Shown piece after piece: positions 25,726 to 32,865 of a DNA stretch of 47,217 nt. Numbering within the stretch: the first letter of the stretch is position 1; every line of letters begins with the position of its first letter. The stretch comes from a virus. The stretch lies in IMG/VR virus record IMGVR_UViG_3300027513_000024, positions 1-47,217 of that record. The stretch is one strand, 5' to 3'. The position numbers and the translations under genes were made by a program. The notes under the pieces were generated by a model. The model was not told the origin of the DNA. It searched no databases and saw only the letters and a list, made by a program, of their open reading frames with translations.

Positions 25726-25973
25726 GAGGCACCGCCTTCCTGCTCGAGGATCCCATCCAAGGACTGGCCAAGTTCAGCCTCAAGCCATGCGCGGCGACCG
25801 ATCAGGCAGTCGCGCAGCTTGCCGGCCCAGAGGCCGCCAAATTCTTCCTGCAGAGCCTCCGCGGCGCGGGCCTCACACTCCGCGTTGGTCGCGCCGCTGG
25901 CGACCAGGATCGGCAGGCCGTGTCCCTCGTGACCAAAACCAAGTCGCACTGCGTAGCGTTGTTCGGTCTTCAT
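25722..25973 (-). CDS. Small protein, first gene of the reverse operon
   Basis: 83 residues. A beta-like start (QRYAVRLGFGHEGHGLPILVAS) is followed by helices (AECEARAAEALQEEFGGLW, RRAWLEAELGQSLDGILEQ). A strong ribosome-binding sequence, AAGGAGATCGACC, precedes the ATG and is the same as that of the lipoprotein gene at 26176 on the other strand. The family is unknown. It leads a compact three-gene operon with ATGA overlaps. Confidence 0.6.
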   Translation of the reverse strand: MKTEQRYAVRLGFGHEGHGLPILVASGATNAECEARAAEALQEEFGGLWAGKLRDCLIGRRAWLEAELGQSLDGILEQEGGAS

Positions 25974-26175
25974 GGTCGATCTCCTTTTCGTTGCCTAACC
26001 TACTATCGGTTGCAGGCAGCGCTCACGACGGGGAAAAATCGGATTCCCACATCGAGCCACGGCGGCGCGCGGGCGCAACCCCCGCCGGCCCGCGCATTCT
26101 TTCCCCGCCCACCGTCAAGCCGCGCCCGCCCGCGCTCCGATCTCCGCACGGGGACCAACCAAAGGAGATCGACCC

Positions 26176-26511
26176 ATGCGAACCCTATCAGCCCTCTTCC
26201 TGGCGCTCGTCTGCTCCGGCTGTGTCACCGGCCCGAGCCACTGCGGGAACAAGGTGAACGACTTCTTCGACGGGATCTACAAGGACGAGCCGGTCTTGGC
26301 CGGCGCCATGACCGACGTGGTGCCGGTGTACTTCCTCGCCAAGGTGGTGGCGTTCATCCCGGACTTCCTCGTTCTCAATCCGGTGCAGTTCTGGGCTTTC
26401 GACATCTGGCGAGGCGAGGGCGCACCCTACAAGCACAAGAACCCCCCGGGCAAGGTCGCCTGGTTCCTCTCCGAGCCGCAGCGGCGGAGCGAGACCAGGG
26501 CGAGCCGCTAG
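26176..26511 (+). CDS. Small lipoprotein (DUF3332-like features)
   Basis: 111 residues. The signal peptide MRTLSALFLALVCSGC ends in a lipobox with C16 as the lipidated residue. The mature protein has a membrane-like segment (VVPVYFLAKVVAFIPDFLVLN) followed by PVQFWAFDIW. That order (short lipoprotein, hydrophobic hairpin, LN-FW motif) recalls the DUF3332 lipoproteins of bacteria. AAAGGAGATCGACCC precedes the start. It stands alone on the plus strand, flanked by reverse genes. A role in altering the host envelope is inferred. Confidence 0.65.
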   Translation: MRTLSALFLALVCSGCVTGPSHCGNKVNDFFDGIYKDEPVLAGAMTDVVPVYFLAKVVAFIPDFLVLNPVQFWAFDIWRGEGAPYKHKNPPGKVAWFLSEPQRRSETRASR

Positions 26512-26795
26512 CCGGGCCTGAGCCTTGGGCGCGGCCGCCAGAACACGCGCTCGCGGAGGATGCGCGCCAGCCGGCGGATGCCTTCTTCGCGGCGCGTGCT
26601 GGTCTGCGCGTTCATCACCATCCGCTCGACGTCTTCGCGGTGGAAGAGCCGATAGCCAGTTCGCGGCTGGCGGATCGCCTGTAGGTAACCGACGTGCTCC
26701 CATTCGCGGAGCGTCGAAGCGCGCACCTGGAGCGCAAACGCCGCTTCACCGATGAAAAGGTACCGGCTCAAATCGGGATCTGGGTGTAAGTCCAT
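26508..26795 (-). CDS. MerR/excisionase-type helix-turn-helix regulator
   Basis: 95 residues. FIGEAAFALQVRASTLREWE gives the winged-helix recognition region, followed by GYLQAIRQPRTGYRLFHREDVERMV, the wing and next helix of MerR-like or excisionase-like proteins. There is no ligand-binding domain. The last four bases overlap convergently with the lipoprotein gene. It is one of two such regulators facing left in the control region. A hairpin with the Shine-Dalgarno sequence in its loop sits directly upstream. Confidence 0.75.
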   Translation of the reverse strand: MDLHPDPDLSRYLFIGEAAFALQVRASTLREWEHVGYLQAIRQPRTGYRLFHREDVERMVMNAQTSTRREEGIRRLARILRERVFWRPRPRLRPG

Positions 26796-26797
26796 TC

Positions 26798-26822
26798 GGG
26801 ACGCCTTCCTTCTGAGCGTCCC
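26798..26822 (-). promoter_or_regulatory. Hairpin presenting the ribosome-binding site of the regulator gene
   Basis: On the minus strand, GGGACGC and GCGTCCC (7 bp) enclose an 11-base loop, TCAGAAGGAAG, containing the Shine-Dalgarno core AGAAGGAAG. The ATG starts two bases after the stem. Such a structure could tune translation of the regulator. Confidence 0.4.
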
Positions 26823-26885
26823 TCCCCAAACGACCGCCTGCCTGGTTCCTTGCTGTATGGATTGCCGCGCGCGGACGAACCGGAC

Positions 26886-27152
26886 TCAGCGTGGGCGAGG
26901 CCGGCTGCGCCGCTTGGTGGGGCTGCCGTTCTGGGCGGCAGGTGGTGGGCCAAAGTTCCTGGCCGCATAGGCGGCAATCTCGTCCTTGTCAAAATAGCGG
27001 TGGCCGTGCTCTGGGTGCTGCCACATCCTGAACTTGCCGGCGGCGCCGTAGTTCCGCATGGTGCCTTCGCTCACCTGGACGAGCGCAGCTGCCAGGCCGA
27101 TCTTCATACGTTTCTCGGGTGGGATGTAGGTCGATTTTGCATTCACCATCAT
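26886..27152 (-). CDS. Second MerR/excisionase-type helix-turn-helix protein
   Basis: 88 residues. RMKIGLAAALVQVSEGTMRNY is the helix-turn-helix, followed by GAAGKFRMWQHPEHGHRYF and DKDEIAAYAAR, the wing and following helix. The end is very basic (TKRRSRPRPR). Two ATG codons in tandem open it, with GGGGA upstream. It is divergent from the early plus-strand genes, the place of a repressor or early-control gene. Family-level assignment is firm; its target is unknown. Confidence 0.7.
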   Translation of the reverse strand: MMVNAKSTYIPPEKRMKIGLAAALVQVSEGTMRNYGAAGKFRMWQHPEHGHRYFDKDEIAAYAARNFGPPPAAQNGSPTKRRSRPRPR

Positions 27153-27234
27153 GGTTTGTCCCCGCTAGCCGCCAGGCCGTAAGGCTTTGACGGTAGCAAG
27201 CTTACCAGACAAAAGCAACAAATCTACAAAACGC

Positions 27235-27264
27235 TTGCACCAGCAACGCGCGCGGGCATACTAT
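27235..27264 (+). promoter_or_regulatory. Candidate rightward early promoter
   Basis: TTGCAC (27235-27240) and TACTAT (27259-27264) are 18 bases apart, in the 233-base gap between the divergent regulator and the first early gene. The gap is A/T-rich at 27195-27230 and includes the dyad GGTA-N7-TACC around AAGCTT near 27192-27206, which could be an operator. A second AT-rich stretch, CATATATCATGG, lies near 27335-27346. Confidence 0.4.
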
Positions 27265-27385
27265 CCGCCCGGGTTCGCGGAGTCGTCTCTCGCATCTGAT
27301 CGGCACGGGGGGAAGTTCACCTGAGCGGCAACCTCATATATCATGGACCGAGCTCCGGTGGCAACTGTCTCGGAAGGATTCAGCT

Positions 27386-27709
27386 ATGCAAGCGCCTCAT
27401 TCCGGTGCGTCCGCCATTGGGACTACGTCCGATAGTGGATATTGTCACAGTACTGTATTAGGTTGTACATTAGGCTCAATTCCCGATTGTGAACACATTG
27501 CCCTCTGCGCCGTTTGTGGCGCGCTGGCAAGCGATTGGTTGCGCACTACTCCCGATGGCGCACCGATCCCGGTCTGCGCCGCCTGCCTCCTCGCCCCCCT
27601 CCATCTCATTCACGCCCGCTCCCGGGATGCCGTGCCCTTGACGCTTCTCGTCGGTGTCGGCCTCGCGGCCTTTGTCGCGATAGGAGCCGTTGTCGCGTTG
27701 CTTTTCTGA
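27386..27709 (+). CDS. Small zinc-site protein with C-terminal membrane helix
   Basis: 107 residues, with GGAAGGA eight bases before the ATG. CAVCGAL and PVCAACLLAP give two CxxC pairs (a likely zinc ribbon). A C-terminal hydrophobic helix follows (TLLVGVGLAAFVAIGAVVALL). As the first gene after the control region it would be made early and anchored at the membrane with its zinc domain in the cytoplasm. Function not recognised. Confidence 0.6.
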   Translation: MQAPHSGASAIGTTSDSGYCHSTVLGCTLGSIPDCEHIALCAVCGALASDWLRTTPDGAPIPVCAACLLAPLHLIHARSRDAVPLTLLVGVGLAAFVAIGAVVALLF

Positions 27710-27737
27710 GCCAATTCTAGACAAACTAGATATTGGC
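27710..27737 (+). other. AT-rich hairpin directly after a stop codon
   Basis: GCCAATTCTAG and CTAGATATTGGC pair as GCCAAT/ATTGGC and TCTAG/CTAGA with one bulge, loop ACAAA. It starts at the base after the stop at 27709. There is no U-run after it, so simple rho-independent termination is doubtful. It could be an operator, RNA-processing site or attachment-site core. Confidence 0.45.
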
Positions 27738-27815
27738 GATTTACCGATTCTCGCAGCCTGAAGAGTCGATAAGAGTAGAGGCAAGACAAGGCAACGAGGA
27801 AACAGGAGGCGCAAC

Positions 27816-28025
27816 ATGGTCACCGAAATCATCACCGAGGTCCGGAACGCCAAGAGCTACGCGGTCGCCCAGATGGCAGCGGCCCTCGACCTGGCGGCCG
27901 GCGACGCGGACAAGGCTCAGATGCGGAGCATGGTCAGCGCGGCGAAGCTCGCCCTGGAGGACTACCGCCGAGCGATCGAGCTCGCCCGCGGGATGATCAA
28001 GGCGCAGCGCGCGGCCGGTTTCTGA
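27816..28025 (+). CDS. Small helical early protein
   Basis: 69 residues, helical throughout (KSYAVAQMAAALDLAAGDADK ... LALEDYRRAIELARGMI). AGGAGG lies nine bases upstream; the stretch AACAGGAGGCGCA before the ATG recurs before the gene at 46142. No family recognised. Confidence 0.6.
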   Translation: MVTEIITEVRNAKSYAVAQMAAALDLAAGDADKAQMRSMVSAAKLALEDYRRAIELARGMIKAQRAAGF

Positions 28026-28057
28026 CCAGCGACGGGACGACGGTGGAGGCAACGACG

Positions 28058-28165
28058 ATGAACGCGAGGCAGATCACGGCGCTGGTCCTCATGGCGATCG
28101 ACCTCGTGGCGATCGCGAACCTGGTGAACGCGCTGGTGCCTTACGTGAAGAGCTTCGCGGCGTGA
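28058..28165 (+). CDS. 35-residue membrane peptide
   Basis: Sequence MNARQITALVLMAIDLVAI followed by ANLVNALVPYVKSFAA: one hydrophobic helix with a short basic start. GGAGG is 11 bases upstream. The stop overlaps a GTG, suggesting coupling to the next gene. It is a plausible small membrane regulator; it is too short for a firm call. Confidence 0.45.
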   Translation: MNARQITALVLMAIDLVAIANLVNALVPYVKSFAA

Positions 28166-28197
28166 ACGACGGGCGGACGGGGATGGGAGTGACGACG

Positions 28198-28503
28198 ATG
28201 GCAACGATTGAACGATGCGCGAGATGTGACGGGCTCCTCCGTCACTACGAGAGGCGGGTTCACTCGAAGTGCCGGTTTCGGATCGGCGATCGAGTGACGT
28301 TCACCGGCGAGCGGTTCGACGTCCCGGAGTCGGGCGAGTCCGGTGAGCCGGTGGCCGGGACATGGTCGGGCAGGGTCATCTCGGTGTGGGACTCGATGGG
28401 CGAGCTGCACGTGCGCTTCGACGACCAGCGAGAGGGTGAGCACTACGTGTTCAAGAATCGGTTCGAGAGGCTGACCGTGGTGAAGCTCGAAAGGGGGGCG
28501 TGA
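28198..28503 (+). CDS. Small early protein with CxxC and beta barrel-like core
   Basis: 101 residues from ATG 28198 (GGGAG eight bases upstream); GTG 28162 is an alternative. CARCDGLLRHYERRVHSKC could bind one metal ion. The rest (RFRIGDRVTFTGERFDVPE, GRVISVWDSMGELHVRFDD) has the alternating strand pattern of small SH3-like or KOW-like barrels. Function unknown. Confidence 0.55.
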   Translation: MATIERCARCDGLLRHYERRVHSKCRFRIGDRVTFTGERFDVPESGESGEPVAGTWSGRVISVWDSMGELHVRFDDQREGEHYVFKNRFERLTVVKLERGA

Positions 28504-28733
28504 TGATCCGCCCCCTCGGGATCCCGCCCGTGTACGCCGCGCTCGCCAGCGAGTTCGACGAAGACGGTTGGACGCGGCTGCTCTCGGTACAGCCACGCGA
28601 TCGGCGGCACGTGATCCGTCTGTCGGTCAACAGCGAGACTCAACTCGCTCTGTCCGTGCGGCTCGAAGAGCTCGAACGGATGCAGGAAGCAATTGCCAAG
28701 TATGTCCGAAGCGTGAAGGAGAACCTGTCATGA
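28503..28733 (+). CDS. Small early protein
   Basis: 76 residues; ATG 28503 overlaps the previous stop, with AAGGGGGG upstream. It has a beta-like middle (WTRLLSVQPRDRRHVIRLSVN) and a terminal helix (EELERMQEAIAKYVRSVKEN). It ends in an ATGA overlap. No family recognised. Confidence 0.55.
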   Translation: MIRPLGIPPVYAALASEFDEDGWTRLLSVQPRDRRHVIRLSVNSETQLALSVRLEELERMQEAIAKYVRSVKENLS

Positions 28734-29002
28734 CGGCGGTGCTGCGATTGGTGGCGGCGCTCGAGGGGACGGAGAAGGACGAGGGGCTCGCGCGCATGCT
28801 GGATCGGGCGCTGCGCTACGCCCGCGAGTTCGCGCGGAGCCAGGTGGAGAAGGATGCGCATCTGCGCCGCGACAATTCCATGCTGGCCGCCGCCCGGCTG
28901 AACGCGGCGTGCGAGCTAATCGCCGCGAGCAGCGGGATACCCGAGGACGCGGTGATGAAGGTGGTGATGCAGCACGCCAAGACGAAGGGTAGCGCCTCAT
29001 GA
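28730..29002 (+). CDS. Small helical early protein
   Basis: 90 residues, Ala/Arg-rich and helical (LRLVAALEGTEKDEGLARM, LRYAREFARSQVEKDAHLR, ARLNAACELIAASSGIPED). Starts and ends in ATGA overlaps. It may be a DNA-associated accessory protein; nothing diagnostic is visible. Confidence 0.55.
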   Translation: MTAVLRLVAALEGTEKDEGLARMLDRALRYAREFARSQVEKDAHLRRDNSMLAAARLNAACELIAASSGIPEDAVMKVVMQHAKTKGSAS

Positions 29003-29298
29003 ACTGCGCACACTGCGACGAGACAATCCTGGACAGCGCGCTCCGCTGCCTCGCCTGCAAGCTGGGCATCTGCGCGGTATGCGCAGCGAACGACGTGGCC
29101 AACCGGGGCCGCTGCCCGCGCTGTCCGCCGGCCGTTCGAGCTCGACCCAGCGCGACCTGCAGGCATTGCCGCCAGCCCATCGAGGGACACACGCACAGCA
29201 AGGACGCGACGTTCTTCTGGAGCCACGCGCGGAGCGGCGATCGGTACTGCAACCCGCGCTCGCCGGAGAGGGCCGAGCCGGAAGGATGGAACAAGTGA
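28999..29298 (+). CDS. Multi-zinc-ribbon protein
   Basis: 99 residues with five CxxC pairs: CAHC, CLAC, CAVC, CPRC and CRHC, the last followed by HTH and a Cys (YCNP). The spacing of the first four fits a cross-braced, RING-like two-zinc module (residues 3-42), and the fifth could close a third site. The first module resembles the small protein at 46999-47151 (RCAHCGEPVLD, ECKLC, VCMLC). It may bind nucleic acid or protein; no enzyme motif is visible. Confidence 0.65.
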   Translation: MNCAHCDETILDSALRCLACKLGICAVCAANDVANRGRCPRCPPAVRARPSATCRHCRQPIEGHTHSKDATFFWSHARSGDRYCNPRSPERAEPEGWNK

Positions 29299-29540
29299 AC
29301 GAGTCTCTCGTCGTTTACCACAACGAGCGCGGAGTCCGCATCGCGACGTGGCGCGACCGATACGGCGCGCCCTGCTCGATCCAGGAGAGCTCGCTTGCCA
29401 CCGCCGAGGCGTGCATCTGGCTCGGGCGTGATGGACTCTTGAGCGACCACCGCGGTGGTCGAATGCACCTGACGCAGGACATGGTGCGCGTGTTGCTGCC
29501 CCTCCTCCAGGCGTTCGTCGAGACGGGGGAGATCGCATGA
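29295..29540 (+). CDS. Small conserved-looking early protein
   Basis: 81 residues from GTG 29295, with AAGGA eight bases upstream and a GTGA overlap; ATG 29286 is an alternative. It reads as one beta sheet plus helix (VRIATWRDRYGAPCSIQESSL, then RMHLTQDMVRVLLPLLQAFVE). Proteins with this pattern are common in phage early regions, but the function is not known to me. Confidence 0.6.
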   Translation: MNESLVVYHNERGVRIATWRDRYGAPCSIQESSLATAEACIWLGRDGLLSDHRGGRMHLTQDMVRVLLPLLQAFVETGEIA

Positions 29541-29617
29541 TTGCCGGTCGGGGCCCTCCAGTGAGTTCACACCGAAACGATCTGAGAATCTGGCGCTATG
29601 CAGGAACGGAGTAACCG

Positions 29618-30598
29618 ATGAAGACCGACACAGAACCGACCGTCGTGGGCGATCTGGCCGAGGCAACCGCGCTCACCATCTCTCGCGACTCGGGTGTGCT
29701 CGCGCTCGCGACGATGAGCGACGAGGACTTCGCCTCGCGGATCGCGGCGCTGAAGCGTGGCCAGGAGCGCGTGCTGCAGATCCAGCGCGAGCTCCTGCGG
29801 CCGACGTGGACTTACGGCACCATCCCCGGCACGCCGAAGCCCACCCTTTACAAGCCGGGCGCGGAGAAGCTCTGCGCCTTCTATGGACTGGTGACGGCCT
29901 TCGTCGTGAACGTCGAGCATGGCGACGGCGTGAGCACTCCACCCTTGCGCGTCGAGGTCACGTGCACTCTCAGGCACGGGTCGAACGATGGGCCCGTGGT
30001 CGCGCAGGGGATCGGCTCCGCGAACGCATGGGAGAAGAAGTACCGCTATCGCGCCGCGCAACGCTCGTGCCCACAGTGCCACGTCGAGGCGATCAAGCGC
30101 AGTCAGTACGCCGACAAGGAGACCGGCGACAAAGGCTGGTATTGCCACCAGAAGGCCGGCGGCTGCGGCGCACAGTTCCACAGCAAGGACCCGTCGATCA
30201 CCGGGCAGGAGTGCGGCCAGGTCGACAACCCAGATCCCTACGACGTCGATAACACGCTGGTGAAGATGGCTTCCAAGCGCGCGCACGTCGATGCCACGCT
30301 CAGAGCGACGGCGACGAGCGGACTCTTCTCGCAGGACCTGGAGGACCAGCTACCCACCGATGTCGAGACCGGACCGAAGGCACCGCAGCGCGCCAGCAAG
30401 CCCGAGGGCAAAGCGTCGCCCGCACTGATCGGCAACGACGAGCGGAAGAAGCTGTTCTCCGTCGCCAAGGCCGCGGGCTGCACCGACGACGAGCTGCGGG
30501 AATACCTCTACTCCACCTTCGGCTTCGAATCCTCCGCGGCGATCACGCGCGCTTCGGTGGAAACGATCTACGAGTGGTTGCGGAAGGGTGGCGCCTGA
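29618..30598 (+). CDS. Candidate ssDNA-annealing / recombination protein with zinc site
   Basis: 326 residues. Conserved-looking segments are TYGTIPGTPKPTLYKPGAEKL, VVAQGIGSANAWEKKYRYR, a zinc site formed by CPQC and WYCHQKAGGCGAQF, and NTLVKMASKRAHVDATLRATA. The TLYK-GAEKL / MA-KRAHVDA pattern recurs in phage proteins encoded beside exonucleases, and the next gene is a PD-(D/E)XK nuclease. I infer a two-component recombination system of exonuclease plus annealing protein. The C-terminal 60 residues are a separate helical domain after a Lys/Pro-rich linker. I do not claim a specific family such as RecT or Erf. Confidence 0.55.
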   Translation: MKTDTEPTVVGDLAEATALTISRDSGVLALATMSDEDFASRIAALKRGQERVLQIQRELLRPTWTYGTIPGTPKPTLYKPGAEKLCAFYGLVTAFVVNVEHGDGVSTPPLRVEVTCTLRHGSNDGPVVAQGIGSANAWEKKYRYRAAQRSCPQCHVEAIKRSQYADKETGDKGWYCHQKAGGCGAQFHSKDPSITGQECGQVDNPDPYDVDNTLVKMASKRAHVDATLRATATSGLFSQDLEDQLPTDVETGPKAPQRASKPEGKASPALIGNDERKKLFSVAKAAGCTDDELREYLYSTFGFESSAAITRASVETIYEWLRKGGA

Positions 30599-31401
30599 TG
30601 CCGCTCGAGTTCGACGAGGTCGATCACATCTACCGCCTCGACGGAAGGGTCCTGCCGAGCGTGACCGAGATTCTGAAGGACGTCGGCGCGATCGATACGC
30701 AGTGGTACACCGAGGGTGATCGCCATCGCGGCTCGCTCGTGCACCGGGCGGCGCTGTACCTCATGGAGGGGGACCTCGACTGGTCGGAGCTCGACGAGTC
30801 GATCGCGGGTTACGTGCGCTCGCTCGATCGCTTCCTAGCCGAGCACCGGGTCGAGGTGCTGTTCGCCGAGAAGATCGTTCACGGTCCGAACCACGCCGGG
30901 CGGCTGGATATCGTGTGCAAGCTGAGCGGACGTCTTGCGCTGATCGATGAGAAGACCGGGAACGTGGAGCCAGCCTGCAAGCTGCAGACTGCCGGGTATG
31001 CGCAGGCCCTCGAGTACAGCGAGGGGATCCGGGCGGAACGGCGCTACGGGTTGAAGCTCCACGCCGACGGCAAGGCCGCCCGGATCGTCGGACCCTACGA
31101 CGACGTGTCGGACTTCGCCTACTGGAATGCGTGCGTCCGGGTGTACTACGGCAAGCGAAACCGCTGGTCGGAGATCAAGCCGCTGGTGCAGCCGGACGAG
31201 GCGATCGTCGACCCCGAGGCCGGCGAGCGGATTCACCTGGACGCGGCAATCAAAGCGGCGCTGAAGAAGACGCGCAACCCCGTCGAGGCGCGAGCGAGGC
31301 ACTTCCGGACCCCGCGCTGGAACGAGATTCGACTGAAGCCGCTCGACGACCTGCGCCGGGGCCTCGAGTCGCTGCGCGCAGCGGTGGAGGTCAAGGCATG
31401 A
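30598..31401 (+). CDS. PD-(D/E)XK exonuclease (RecB/Cas4-like)
   Basis: 267 residues; ATG shares its A with the previous stop. The active site is readable: GSLVH (H49), FAEKIVH (E91), GRLDIV (D104), LIDEKTG (D117, E118, K119) and KLQTAGYAQAL (Q130). This order matches Cas4/RecB/AddB-type nucleases and lambda-exo-like recombination nucleases. It should resect DNA ends for the upstream annealing protein. The family has an Fe-S version with four cysteines; those are not present here. Confidence 0.85.
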   Translation: MPLEFDEVDHIYRLDGRVLPSVTEILKDVGAIDTQWYTEGDRHRGSLVHRAALYLMEGDLDWSELDESIAGYVRSLDRFLAEHRVEVLFAEKIVHGPNHAGRLDIVCKLSGRLALIDEKTGNVEPACKLQTAGYAQALEYSEGIRAERRYGLKLHADGKAARIVGPYDDVSDFAYWNACVRVYYGKRNRWSEIKPLVQPDEAIVDPEAGERIHLDAAIKAALKKTRNPVEARARHFRTPRWNEIRLKPLDDLRRGLESLRAAVEVKA

Positions 31402-31655
31402 ACAACCCTGATCGGCTGCGCGGGATCCTCGAGAAGCACCTGCACTATGACGAGCGGGTGTGGGGCTCCATGCTGACGGCGCTACGCTTGATGATTGCGG
31501 ACGAGCGCAAGGACGCACGACGATTGGAGCGGCAACGAGCCGAAGCATTGCTGGCCTGCATTCGCGGGGACCAGGCCGATTTCGTCGCAGCCGAACAGAT
31601 CGGTGTCTGCATCGATGCGTTGCACGCCCTGCCCGACGAGGAGCCGACCACATGA
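31398..31655 (+). CDS. Small helical protein
   Basis: 85 residues, ATGA overlap with the exonuclease and with the next gene. Helical and charged (RLRGILEKHLHYDERVWGSM, KDARRLERQRAEALLACIRG). No family seen; position suggests an accessory of DNA metabolism. Confidence 0.55.
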   Translation: MNNPDRLRGILEKHLHYDERVWGSMLTALRLMIADERKDARRLERQRAEALLACIRGDQADFVAAEQIGVCIDALHALPDEEPTT

Positions 31656-31906
31656 ACGGCAACGGACACCACCGTCTGCCGGCGAGCGCCTTCGCCGAGA
31701 TGGTGTCTCTTCTTGAGACCGACCGGGAGTACCGCCGCCTCCAGGCCAAAGCCGACGACCTGCTGGCCAAGATCGTGCGGCTCGAGCTCAAGAAGCATCG
31801 CTGCCGCGGTCTCTTGCAAGCGGCCGAGGTTGCGGCGGCACTGGCGATCGAGAAGCGGGAGCGGCGGCGGCGTGAGCTTCTCAGTCTGCTCGGTCAGGAG
31901 GTGTGA
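31652..31906 (+). CDS. Small coiled-coil protein
   Basis: 84 residues with a strong heptad-like helix (EMVSLLETDREYRRLQAKAD, KIVRLELKKHRCRGLLQ) and a basic end (EKRERRRRELLSLLGQ). Likely oligomeric. Unrecognised. The sequence around its stop contains AGGAGGT, a ribosome-binding site for the next frame. Confidence 0.55.
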   Translation: MNGNGHHRLPASAFAEMVSLLETDREYRRLQAKADDLLAKIVRLELKKHRCRGLLQAAEVAAALAIEKRERRRRELLSLLGQEV

Positions 31907-31909
31907 ATC

Positions 31910-32155
31910 GTGGCGGCCAGTGCTCGACAATCGCATGAGACGATGCTTAGGAGGACGTCACAAGCGCCATTCCCGTCGAGACTGGCCGCATCTCTTGCGA
32001 GCATGCCACAACGGCGAGCGCCCGCGATGCTGACTCCTCCTGATGGCATCTGCAGGCGTGACCGAAGCGGGGGCGGTGCCCACATTCTCCCCTTCCGCCA
32101 CACCTCTCTAGATGTGGTCCGTGGGCCCGCTCCCGCCGAGGTCATCCATGAGTGA
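31910..32155 (+). CDS. Doubtful small open frame
   Basis: 81 codons from GTG 31910, favoured only by a very good ribosome-binding site, AGGAGGTG, seven bases upstream and by filling a 258-base gap. The composition (Ser/Arg/Pro-rich, few patterned strands or helices) is unlike the neighbours. An overlapping 32-codon frame (31935-32033) is an alternative. The gap may instead be non-coding. Confidence 0.3.
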   Translation: MAASARQSHETMLRRTSQAPFPSRLAASLASMPQRRAPAMLTPPDGICRRDRSGGGAHILPFRHTSLDVVRGPAPAEVIHE

Positions 32156-32164
32156 GGCGCGCCC

Positions 32165-32584
32165 ATGAAGCTCTCGTTCTTCGTTCACGGACCGCCGGTC
32201 ACTCAAGGCAGCATGCGCGCGTTTGTGAACAAGCACACCGGCCGCGCGGCCATCACCTCGAACAACGGCGGCAAACTCCAGCTCTGGCGTCATGCCGTGT
32301 CGGACGAGGCGCGCAAGGTGCGCAGCGAGGAAGACGTCATCCCCTTCGCTGGACCGATCGCGATGCGCCTCACGTTCCGCCTGCTCAAGCCATCTAGCGC
32401 GCCGAAGCGCGTCACCTATCCCATCGGCGCGCGCTCGGGAGATATCGACAAACTTTCAAGGTCAGTCCTCGACGCATTGACCGGCGTCCTGTTCCAGGAT
32501 GACTCGCAGGTCACAAGTCTCGTCGCAACCAAGGTGTGGGGCGATCCCGGTGCCCTGATCGAGATTGAGAGCGTGACGCCATGA
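32165..32584 (+). CDS. rusA: RusA-family Holliday junction resolvase
   Basis: 139 residues, the usual RusA size. The catalytic Asp cluster is visible in GDIDKLSRSVLDALTG (D93, D95, D103) and QDDSQV (D112 or D113), preceded by the PxPKxR-like segment APKRVTYP. It resolves branched DNA before packaging. It fits beside the recombination pair and the replication genes. Confidence 0.9.
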   Translation: MKLSFFVHGPPVTQGSMRAFVNKHTGRAAITSNNGGKLQLWRHAVSDEARKVRSEEDVIPFAGPIAMRLTFRLLKPSSAPKRVTYPIGARSGDIDKLSRSVLDALTGVLFQDDSQVTSLVATKVWGDPGALIEIESVTP

Positions 32585-32865
32585 CGTGGATGCGGTTCGA
32601 TGGCAGCCGAAAGAGGCCTCTCAAGGTTGAGTTCGATCCTATTCAGACTACCGGGACGGCCTTCGGAATCGCCGCGTTGAGATCCGATGCGAAGGCGCGT
32701 GGGCTCATCATCTATCACTACTCCGGCACCCTGCCTCCCCTCGTGTTTGTTCGGGAGTTCGACAACGAGGACAAAATCCGGGAGTTCGCGGAAATGCTTC
32801 ATGGAGTCGCGGACACGATGCTGGAGCAGATGATCGCCAGGCCGGCGGGGGAGAAGCCGGCATGA
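32581..32865 (+). CDS. Small protein, function unknown
   Basis: 94 residues in ATGA overlaps on both sides. Alternating strands (RGLIIYHYSGTLPPLVFVREF) and a terminal helix (KIREFAEMLHGVADTMLEQ) give a compact alpha/beta protein. No motif recognised. Confidence 0.55.
   Translation: MTWMRFDGSRKRPLKVEFDPIQTTGTAFGIAALRSDAKARGLIIYHYSGTLPPLVFVREFDNEDKIREFAEMLHGVADTMLEQMIARPAGEKPA

Noticed and set aside
31935-32033. 32-codon Arg/His/Cys-rich frame
   Set aside because: No ribosome-binding site and overlapped by the frame with a strong AGGAGGTG; neither is convincing.
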